Of a DNA stretch of 5,760 nt, positions 1 to 5,637 are shown piece after piece. This DNA comes from Sphingomonas sp. Its GTDB lineage: Bacteria > Pseudomonadota > Alphaproteobacteria > Sphingomonadales > Sphingomonadaceae. The stretch spans positions 1-5,760 of the forward strand of contig PNLG01000099.1 in NCBI GenBank assembly GCA_013822915.1, read 5' to 3'. The notes below the pieces were generated by a model. The model saw only the letters and a list, made by a program, of their open reading frames with translations, was not told the DNA's origin and did not search any database. Positions within the stretch are counted from its first letter, which is position 1. The number at the start of each line of letters is the position of its first letter. The translations under genes and the position numbers were made by a program.

Positions 1-998
1 TCTTGCGCGTATTGCTGCACCTGCGGATCAAACGAAGTGCGCACCCACAGGCCGCCCGAATAAACGCTGAACGGTCCATCGCGTTCGGACTCGCCAAACT
101 TGTCGACCAGTTGGCGACGGACTTCCTCGACGAAATAGCCGCCAACGCGCTCGAACTTGGGGGTTTGGCGCACGACCGCACCGATCGGTTCGGCGCGCGC
201 CTGATCATGTTGCGCTGGCGTGATGAACCGGTTGCGTAACATTTCGCTCAGCACGAAATTGCGGCGTTTCAGCGCGCGATCGGCTTTACGAAACGGATCG
301 TAATTGGCCGGTCCCTTCGGCAAAATCGCCAGATATGCCAGCTGACCCAGCGTCAGCTCGCCCAAATCCTTGTCGAAATAAGCGTGGCTTGCCGCTTCCA
401 CGCCAAAGGCATTGCGCCCCAGCGGAATCTGATTGAGGTAAAGCTCAAGGATTTGCTCCTTGGTCAGCGTATCCTCGATCCGATAAGCTAGAATCGCCTC
501 GCGCAGCTTGCGGACATAGCTGACTTCATTGCCGACAAGCAGGTTTTTCGCGACCTGTTGCGTAATGGTCGATGCGCCGACCGGGCGGCGGCTGCTTTGA
601 AGATTGGTCACGAACGCGGCGATAATGCCGGGATAATCAATGCCGTGATGCTCGAAAAACGTCCGATCTTCCGCGGCCAGAAAGGCGCGGACGAGGAGTG
701 GCGGATATTCGGCATAGGCCAGCTCAACCCGGCGTTCGCGCGCATAGCTGTGAATGGGGGTGCCGTCGATCGCGCGCACATTGGTCGGCAGCGGCGGCTC
801 ATAGACACGCAACGTGTCGACCGAGGGCAGATTGCGCAGCACCAGCAGCCACAACAGCGCGTAGCCAATCGCCGCAAGTGCAGCCGCCCCGAGCAGCCAC
901 CGCGCCCACCAGCGCGAGGATAGCGCGCGCAATCGGGCGCCAAACCCGCCCGCGTCACGCACGAGCCGGAAATTTGCTGAAGAGTCTGAACCGGGCAT
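1..998 (-). CDS. mrcA: Penicillin-binding protein 1A, class A (N-terminal part, runs off left edge)
   Basis: Bifunctional peptidoglycan synthase: a glycosyltransferase polymerises lipid II and a transpeptidase cross-links the strands in the periplasm. Reading the minus strand from ATG at 998 gives 332 codons with no stop before the window edge. Residues 1-33 are a basic cytoplasmic tail, residues 34-54 (WLLGAAALAAIGYALLWLLVL, slightly beyond 20 in total span) form the membrane anchor, and about 75-250 are the GT51 glycosyltransferase. Its motifs are clear: AAEDRTFFEHHG with catalytic Glu110, GASTITQQ at 141-148, RKLREAILAYRIE at 163-175 with the second Glu at 167 (the same 57-residue spacing as Glu233/Glu290 of E. 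coli PBP1b), and KEQILELYLNQ at 180-190. GGLWVRTSFDPQVQ at 315-328 is the usual entry to the linker/OB domain. The transpeptidase serine lies outside the window. The start has an AAAGG about 10 nt upstream. It is probably cotranscribed with the amidase gene 71 bp upstream. The 1A rather than 1C subtype is inferred from family resemblance and context. Confidence 0.93.
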   Translation of the reverse strand, partial: MPGSDSSANFRLVRDAGGFGARLRALSSRWWARWLLGAAALAAIGYALLWLLVLRNLPSVDTLRVYEPPLPTNVRAIDGTPIHSYARERRVELAYAEYPPLLVRAFLAAEDRTFFEHHGIDYPGIIAAFVTNLQSSRRPVGASTITQQVAKNLLVGNEVSYVRKLREAILAYRIEDTLTKEQILELYLNQIPLGRNAFGVEAASHAYFDKDLGELTLGQLAYLAILPKGPANYDPFRKADRALKRRNFVLSEMLRNRFITPAQHDQARAEPIGAVVRQTPKFERVGGYFVEEVRRQLVDKFGESERDGPFSVYSGGLWVRTSFDPQVQQYAQ

Positions 999-1025
999 AG
1001 CGGTCAAGCCTTTAGCAAAACGCGC

Positions 1026-1060
1026 GCCGCCCGCCAGTCCTTTAGGCAGGGCACGGCGGC
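1026..1060 (-). other. Imperfect hairpin between the amidase and mrcA genes
   Basis: GCCGCC (1026-1031) pairs with GGCGGC (1055-1060), and GCC (1033-1035) with GGC (1050-1052), leaving a small internal loop and a 14-nt apical loop. On the minus strand the stem is followed after five bases by only four T residues (1017-1020), so it is at most a weak terminator or attenuator that could lower mrcA expression relative to the amidase. In such GC-rich DNA a stem of this size may also be chance. Confidence 0.25.
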
Positions 1061-1069
1061 CCGATCCAC

Positions 1070-2320
1070 TCAGTTCGACGCAAGCCGCCGCGCAAAATGA
1101 ATTTCTACCGCCCGCCGCACGCTCTGCGCAATCGCCGCCCGTCCCTCGCGCGAATCGATGAACGCGGCGTCGCGCGGGTTTGAAATATAACCGGTTTCAA
1201 ACAGGATGGAGGGCATGTCAGGCGCCTTCAGCACGACAAGCGAGGCCATGTGGTGGAAATTGGCGCGCATCGGAACCAGTGGCTTTGCCTCGCGCCCCAG
1301 CAGTTGCGCAAAGCTGGCGGCGTTGTTCATGGTCTCACGCTGGGTGAGGTCAATCAGCATCGACGAAATGTCGGCGGGTGTCCCGGCGAGATTCACGCCC
1401 TGAATGATATCGGCCTTGTTCTCACGCGCCGCCAGTCGCGCAGCTTCCTTGTCCGACGCAAATTCGGAAAGCGTATAGACCGATGCACCGCTTGCATCCC
1501 CTTCGCCCACACTGTCGCAATGCACCGAAATGAACAGCGCCGCTTTGAGCTTGCGCGCCACCCCATAACGCTCCTGAAGCACCAGAAACCGGTCATCCTC
1601 GCGGGTGAGCGCCACGCGCACCCGGCCCGACGCCAGCAATTCATCGCGAATGGCGCGCGCGATGCGCAGCGTGACATCCTTTTCCTTCAATCCCGAGGTC
1701 GGCGAAATCGCTCCTGGATCCAGCCCGCCATGCCCGGCGTCGATCACAACCAGCGGGCGATTATCGTCGTCGCCATAAACACGCGGCAGCGCAAGCTGCC
1801 GGCTAGGCGGCGGCACGGGCACCGACACGCTATAATTGGCGGGTGTCACGCGCGCGCCATAGCTGAACGGTGGCAGATAACGCACGCGCCCCTCGGCCGC
1901 TGCCCGAGCAAAGCGCGCATCATCTACCGTGCGCAGCGCCAGCGTAAGGGTGGTGCCATCGGCGCCAAAGCGCCCCTCGGTCACAATCGCGGGTTCGGCC
2001 AGGTCGAGCACAACGCGAGCGCCCGTCTCACTCGCGCCCTGGCGCACGCGCGCCACCGGCCCGCTAACCACTGCCCGCCCGCCGGGTTCGGCGCCGGTTA
2101 CGTCAATGGCAATCCGCTGCGGACCGCTCAGCATCAGCGCGGTCGCGCCGACCACACGCGCATCGAATTTGATCACCACCCGATCCGGGCTGATCTCAAC
2201 ACGCTTGACAGTCGCCGCCCACGCGGGCGACCCGCCGAACCACAAAGTCAGCAAGGCCAGGAAAAAAGACACGGGCCTGTATTGCCGTGCGGCCATGCCG
2301 CCGGTCCAGTGAAAAGGCAT
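1070..2320 (-). CDS. amiC: N-acetylmuramoyl-L-alanine amidase, AmiC type (AMIN + Amidase_3)
   Basis: Zinc amidase that cuts the bond between N-acetylmuramic acid and L-alanine in peptidoglycan, normally to split the septum during division. The 416-residue product matches the family's usual length. Residues 1-35 are an export signal (hydrophobic core about 18-30, cleavage likely after SPAWA at 31-35). About 36-135 is an AMIN domain, which targets the septal wall, and a linker to about 187 leads into the Amidase_3 domain. Catalytic-domain marks: IDAGHGG with zinc ligand His197, LKEKD with Glu213, ISVHCD with His267 and LFETGYISN with Glu375. Residues 281-330 form the long insert that in AmiC-type enzymes carries the helix blocking the active site until an EnvC/NlpD-like activator binds. 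The signal has no twin arginine, so Sec export is expected, unlike E. coli AmiC. The ATG at 2320 is preferred because GGAG lies 11 nt upstream; ATG at 2296 is possible. Probably the first gene of an operon with mrcA. Confidence 0.95.
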   Translation of the reverse strand: MPFHWTGGMAARQYRPVSFFLALLTLWFGGSPAWAATVKRVEISPDRVVIKFDARVVGATALMLSGPQRIAIDVTGAEPGGRAVVSGPVARVRQGASETGARVVLDLAEPAIVTEGRFGADGTTLTLALRTVDDARFARAAAEGRVRYLPPFSYGARVTPANYSVSVPVPPPSRQLALPRVYGDDDNRPLVVIDAGHGGLDPGAISPTSGLKEKDVTLRIARAIRDELLASGRVRVALTREDDRFLVLQERYGVARKLKAALFISVHCDSVGEGDASGASVYTLSEFASDKEAARLAARENKADIIQGVNLAGTPADISSMLIDLTQRETMNNAASFAQLLGREAKPLVPMRANFHHMASLVVLKAPDMPSILFETGYISNPRDAAFIDSREGRAAIAQSVRRAVEIHFARRLASN

Positions 2321-2348
2321 TGTGGGGGGAACTCCGCCTTATTGAACT

Positions 2349-2379
2349 ATGATCGTTGCTGATAAGCGGCGGCTGTCAA
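2349..2379 (-). promoter_or_regulatory. Candidate sigma-70-type promoter of the amidase operon
   Basis: On the minus strand a perfect TTGACA (-35, plus coordinates 2374-2379) is followed 19 nt later by GATCAT (2349-2354), which matches four of six -10 consensus bases including the key A and final T. Transcription would start near 2342, giving a leader of about 22 nt that includes the GGAG ribosome site at 2332-2335. The 19-nt spacing is longer than the ideal 17, so the -10 assignment is the weaker half. Confidence 0.45.
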
Positions 2380-2524
2380 ATCAGCATGAAAAGAGGCGGT
2401 TAACGCAGGATTCGCCATCTTTGCGGCGCCGCGCTCGCTGATCGATCCCGGTTGCTGTGCGCGGCAGGTGATGCTAGGCATGCCATCATCGGCGCGAGCG
2501 ATTGCGCTTTGAGCCGATGCAACA

Positions 2525-2560
2525 CCGCTGGCGGGCGCCCTTCGCCCGCAGGCGGTTTAT
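2525..2560 (+). terminator. Strong GC hairpin followed by TTTAT in the rne leader (attenuator candidate)
   Basis: CCGC (2525-2528) pairs with GCGG (2552-2555), then a T-G wobble and a G-A mismatch, then a perfect 7-bp stem GCGGGCG (2531-2537) with CGCCCGC (2543-2549), closing a five-base loop CCCTT. The plus strand continues TTTAT (2556-2560). The shape is that of an intrinsic terminator with a short U tract, about 240 nt before the rne start. It might attenuate rne transcription or act as a leader structure for RNase E recognition. The hairpin is seen directly; the function is inferred. Confidence 0.4.
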
Positions 2561-2784
2561 CCAGGTTGACGCCCGCATGCCGCATTCCCCTTGTCCCGCT
2601 TTCCGACCGGCTTTTGCTGGCGGGGGCGCGGGTGCAACGGGCCAGGCGACCCCGCGAGGGCCGCAGCAATTGCGGGCAGACGCATTTCCAACCATCCCGC
2701 GCCCGACTGGGGCAGGCCGCACCGCCGCCGCCCAGCAAGCGCCACACCGCGCGCAACGCCCCCTGGCGGGCACCGCGCGCGCAC

Positions 2785-2788
2785 GGAG
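2785..2788 (+). promoter_or_regulatory. Ribosome binding site that fixes the rne start
   Basis: GGAG lies 8 nt before ATG at 2797. The protein from this ATG opens MTMRMLIDARHREETRVAVV, which aligns with the N terminus of RNase E proteins (MKRMLINATQQEELRVALV in E. coli). This rules out the in-frame upstream extension to 2452 and makes the ATG at 2803 less likely. Confidence 0.85.
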
Positions 2789-2796
2789 ACATTTAC

Positions 2797-5538
2797 ATGA
2801 CCATGCGTATGTTGATCGACGCACGCCACCGGGAGGAAACCCGCGTGGCCGTCGTCAAAGGGACACGAATCGAAGAATTTGATTTCGAATCCGCTGAGCG
2901 CAAACAGCTCAAGGGCAATATCTATCTCGCCAAGGTAACGCGCGTCGAACCGTCGCTTCAGGCAGCGTTCGTGGATTATGGTGGCAATCGCCACGGCTTC
3001 CTCGCCTTTTCCGAAATCCACCCGGATTATTATCAAATCCCCAAGGAAGACCGGGACGCGCTGCTCCGCGAAGAGGCTGAACACGCAGCCGAGGAAGCCG
3101 CGCTGCGTGCCGAGCAGGACGAACAGGACGACAGCGACGACGAGGGCGAGGGCGAGGGCGATGAGGACGGACGCGCGCGTCACGACGACGGCGATCCCGA
3201 CAACGAGACCGCCAGCGAGGGTGAGGACGCCCCGCGCCGCCGTCGTGCCTCGGGCGGCGACGATGTGGACGCGTTGCGCGAACGCCGGATGAATCTGCGC
3301 CGCCGCTACAAGATCCAGGACGTAATCCGCCGCCGTCAGGTGCTGCTGGTGCAAGTGGTAAAGGAGGAGCGCGGCAATAAGGGCGCGGCGCTGACCACCT
3401 ATTTATCGCTCGCCGGGCGCTATTGCGTGTTGATGCCCAACACGTCGCATGGCGGCGGCATTTCGCGCAAAATCTCCAACGCTGCCGACCGCAAGCGGTT
3501 GAAGGCGATCATGGCCGATCTGAAACTGCCGACATCCATGGGGTGCATTGTCCGCACCGCCGGGTTGCAGCGGACCAAGGTGGAGATCAAGCGCGACTTT
3601 GATTACCTTGCCCGGCTATGGGATGAGGTGCGCGAAAAGACGCTGGCGTCCGCCGCCCCCGCGCTGGTCCATGGCGACAGCGACCTCATCAAGCGCGCGA
3701 TCCGCGACATTTATAACAAGGATATCGACGAGGTCATTGTCGAGGGCGATGAGGGCTATGCCCAGGCCAAGCAGTTCATGCGGCTGCTGATGCCCAGCCA
3801 TGCGCGCCGCGTGAAACATTATAGCGATCCGGTGCCGCTGTTCCAGCGCAGCAATGTCGAGGATCAGCTCGCTGCCATGTATCACCCTGTCGTGCAGTTG
3901 AAATCGGGCGGCTATCTGGTGATCAACCCGACCGAGGCTTTGGTGTCGATCGACATCAACTCCGGTCGCTCGACCCGCGAACATAATATCGAACAGACGG
4001 CGACGGCGACGAACCTTGAAGCGGCGCAGGAAATCGCCCGCCAGTTGCGGCTGCGCGATATGGCGGGGCTCGTCGTGATCGACTTTATCGACATGGACAA
4101 TAATTCCAACGTCCGCAAAGTCGAAAAGGCGATGAAGGAGGCGATGAAGAATGATCGTGCCCGTATCCAGGTGGGGCGCATCTCTTCGTTCGGGCTGATG
4201 GAAATGAGCCGCCAGCGGCTGCGCACGGGCGTGCTGGAGGCATCCACCCGCCCCTGCCCGCATTGCGAGGGGTCGGGCTTTGTCCGCACCGCATCATCGG
4301 CGGGTCTGTCGGCGCTGCGGCTGATCGAGGATGAGGCCGCGCGCGGGCGCGGCTCGATCATTACGCTGCGCGCCAGCCAGGAGGCGGCCTTCTACCTGCT
4401 CAACCGCAAGCGCACGGAACTCGCCGAGATTGAGGAGCGCTACGGCGTCACCGTCGAAGTGCTGTCCGATGGCGAGCGCGAGGGCGCGCGCATGGCGGTT
4501 GAGGCATCGGGGCCGCCACCTGCACACACTCCGCGCTTTGCCCCCGCCTTCATCGATGTCGAGGATGATGCCGACGAGATTGAGGAAGAACTGGACGAGG
4601 CCGAAGAAGCCGAAGACAGCGACGCCGAACCCGCACCGCGCGACCGCGAGGAACGCGGGGGCGACGGGCGCGATGGCCCGCGCCGCAAGCGTCGCCGCCG
4701 CCGGGGTCGGCGTGGTCGCACCGCCCAAGAGGGTGGCGACACCGCTTCCGAGCAGCCAGGTGACGACGCCGAGGGGCTGACCGACGACGACGCCGAACCG
4801 CGTGAGGCGGGGGACACTGACTCGTCACGCGATGACGAGCGCGGCGAGGCCGATGGTGGGGCGCGCCGCCGCCGTGGCCGTCGGGGGCGCAGGGGTCGTC
4901 GCGGTGACCGCGTTGAGGGCGACCGGATCGAGGGCGATCATGACGCGGGCGATCCCGAATGGGCAGCGGCAGACGCCGACACACCGGACGCAACAGAGGT
5001 GGAAAGCCCGACGGCTGACATCGGTAGCGCGCCAACCGACGCCCCGGTCGACGCAACACCGCCGCCCCGCGCTCGCCGCAGCCGCGCCAAGGCCAAGGCT
5101 GAGCCGGATGCGGATGCCGCCACGCTAACCGCGCCCGATGCCGCGCCGGAGATAGCTGCCACCGCACCCAAGCGGACACGCCGTAAAAAAGCAGATGCAG
5201 CCGAGGCCCCCGAAGCGCCGGGGGATGCCAATCCCGAACCGGCAAAGCCAAAGCGGCGCACCAGCCGTAAAAAAGCAACGGACGCCCTGACCGAGGAAAC
5301 AACCGACGCCGACGCGGCTGCCGAGGCCGTGGCGGAGGCTCACGCCGTCCCGGCAACGGCCCCGGCAGCTGCCGCGCCCGATCCGGCAGTGTCTGAGTCT
5401 GCAATGGCTGAGTCTGCACTGCCTGAACCGCCAGCGCCCGATGCGCCGACCACCGATGCCCACGCGCCGGACGTCGCCACAGCGAGCGACGCTGCAACAC
5501 CGCGCCGCGGATGGTGGCAGCGCACCTTTGGCGCATAG
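2797..5538 (+). CDS. rne: Ribonuclease E, full length with degradosome scaffold
   Basis: Endoribonuclease that starts mRNA decay and matures rRNA and tRNA, and is the scaffold of the RNA degradosome. The 913-residue product has an S1 RNA-binding domain from about 36, interrupted by an acidic insert at about 87-166 (its D/E-rich core is 107-135), which shifts E. coli numbering by about 83. IVRTAG at 251-256 belongs to the 5'-monophosphate sensor. The DNase I-like catalytic part has SIDINSGRSTR with Asp386 and Asn388 and VIDFIDM with Asp429, equivalent to Asp303, Asn305 and Asp346 of E. coli. CPHC (Cys487, Cys490) is the zinc link that joins dimers. From about 571 on the chain is low complexity: an acidic block (588-611), arginine-rich blocks (628-641, 689-704, 758-768, 793-798, 819-826), Ala/Pro/Asp spacers, and a terminal RRGWWQRTFGA (903-913). 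Related alphaproteobacterial enzymes use such arginine blocks for RNA binding and condensation and a GWW tail to hold PNPase. All catalytic residues are present, so it should be active. Confidence 0.98.
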   Translation: MTMRMLIDARHREETRVAVVKGTRIEEFDFESAERKQLKGNIYLAKVTRVEPSLQAAFVDYGGNRHGFLAFSEIHPDYYQIPKEDRDALLREEAEHAAEEAALRAEQDEQDDSDDEGEGEGDEDGRARHDDGDPDNETASEGEDAPRRRRASGGDDVDALRERRMNLRRRYKIQDVIRRRQVLLVQVVKEERGNKGAALTTYLSLAGRYCVLMPNTSHGGGISRKISNAADRKRLKAIMADLKLPTSMGCIVRTAGLQRTKVEIKRDFDYLARLWDEVREKTLASAAPALVHGDSDLIKRAIRDIYNKDIDEVIVEGDEGYAQAKQFMRLLMPSHARRVKHYSDPVPLFQRSNVEDQLAAMYHPVVQLKSGGYLVINPTEALVSIDINSGRSTREHNIEQTATATNLEAAQEIARQLRLRDMAGLVVIDFIDMDNNSNVRKVEKAMKEAMKNDRARIQVGRISSFGLMEMSRQRLRTGVLEASTRPCPHCEGSGFVRTASSAGLSALRLIEDEAARGRGSIITLRASQEAAFYLLNRKRTELAEIEERYGVTVEVLSDGEREGARMAVEASGPPPAHTPRFAPAFIDVEDDADEIEEELDEAEEAEDSDAEPAPRDREERGGDGRDGPRRKRRRRRGRRGRTAQEGGDTASEQPGDDAEGLTDDDAEPREAGDTDSSRDDERGEADGGARRRRGRRGRRGRRGDRVEGDRIEGDHDAGDPEWAAADADTPDATEVESPTADIGSAPTDAPVDATPPPRARRSRAKAKAEPDADAATLTAPDAAPEIAATAPKRTRRKKADAAEAPEAPGDANPEPAKPKRRTSRKKATDALTEETTDADAAAEAVAEAHAVPATAPAAAAPDPAVSESAMAESALPEPPAPDAPTTDAHAPDVATASDAATPRRGWWQRTFGA
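3142..3159 (+). repeat. Three tandem GAGGGC hexamers in the RNase E acidic insert
   Basis: GAGGGC is repeated three times in frame and encodes Glu-Gly three times, inside the D/E-rich stretch of the S1 insertion (residues 116-121). Copy number could change by slippage without breaking the frame. Confidence 0.8.
5180..5277 (+). repeat. 14-bp direct repeat in the RNase E scaffold region
   Basis: GCCGTAAAAAAGCA occurs at 5180-5193 and again at 5264-5277, exactly 84 bp (28 codons) apart and in the same frame. The surrounding peptides are alike, PKRTRRKKAD and PKRRTSRKKATD. This looks like an old in-frame duplication of a short basic RNA-binding motif, or convergent reuse of it. Confidence 0.75.
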
Positions 5539-5539
5539 G

Positions 5540-5598
5540 CCAACGCCGTTCGACCGGGCGCACAAATGCGTCCGGTCGAAGGCGGCGCCCGGCGTTGG
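5540..5598 (+). terminator. Nested hairpin after rne, possible terminator without a U tract
   Basis: The inner stem joins TTCGACCGG-G-CGCA (5549-5562) to TGCG-T-CCGGTCGAA (5567-5580), 14 pairs including one G-U, around a four-base loop CAAA. An outer stem pairs CCAACGCC (5540-5547) with GGCGTTGG (5591-5598), leaving an asymmetric loop that contains GGCGGCGCCC. The structure starts one base after the rne stop. No T run follows on either strand, so it may end transcription inefficiently, block 3' exonucleases, or mark the rne 3' end. The pairing is seen directly; the role is inferred. Confidence 0.55.
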
Positions 5599-5602
5599 GG
5601 CG

Positions 5603-5631
5603 TTGAACCCAAGACGAAACTGGCCGATACT
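5603..5631 (+). promoter_or_regulatory. Candidate promoter for the downstream exported-protein gene
   Basis: TTGAAC (5603-5608) and GATACT (5626-5631) are separated by exactly 17 nt; each matches four of six consensus positions. The expected start of transcription, seven bases past the -10, is about 5638, which is the A of the ATG. No Shine-Dalgarno-like sequence is visible before that ATG. Together these suggest a leaderless mRNA. Confidence 0.4.
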
Positions 5632-5637
5632 CGGGTG

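Larger units (their letters stand above)
2321..2796. other. Divergent non-coding region: amidase promoter and long rne leader
   Basis: These 476 bp separate the divergent amidase and rne starts. The left end holds the amidase promoter candidate and, on the plus strand, an isolated TATGAT (2348-2353) that could be an rne -10 but has no convincing -35. The rest is GC-rich with several stem-loops: CCGC..GCGG/GCGGGCG..CGCCCGC at 2525-2555, CCGCA/TGCGG at 2661-2675, and TGATG/CATCA around 2469-2487. The rne frame stays open back to 2452, but the peptide (rich in R, P, A, G, with no RNase E homology) and the good ribosome site at 2785 argue against translation. I see no small gene or RNA family I recognise. 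RNase E genes in other bacteria have long 5' leaders used for autoregulation, and this region could play the same role. Confidence 0.55.

Noticed and set aside
558..1000. Several short open frames on both strands over the mrcA start
   Set aside because: They overlap the clear GT51 coding frame on the minus strand and have biased Arg/Ala composition typical of out-of-frame reading.
1250..2362. Long plus-strand open frame opposite the amidase (370 codons)
   Set aside because: The opposite strand encodes a clear AMIN/Amidase_3 protein with all zinc ligands; the plus-strand peptide has no recognisable feature.
2566..2594. TTGACG at 2566-2571 as an rne promoter -35
   Set aside because: No -10-like hexamer lies 16-18 nt downstream; the sequence there is C-rich.
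2452..2796. In-frame open extension upstream of rne that would add 115 residues
   Set aside because: The peptide is an Arg/Pro/Ala-rich mix with no RNase E homology, and the conserved N terminus begins at 2797 behind a well-placed GGAG. The frame is open because of high GC content.
5180..5277. Six-A runs as programmed frameshift sites in rne
   Set aside because: They are read as two complete AAA codons (CGT AAA AAA GCA), not in the X XXY YYZ register, and the frame continues normally to the conserved GWW tail.
4550..5563. Long open frame on the minus strand opposite the rne scaffold region (337 codons)
   Set aside because: It encodes Arg/Pro/His-rich sequence with no domain, which is the usual shadow of an Asp/Ala/Arg-rich gene in GC-rich DNA.
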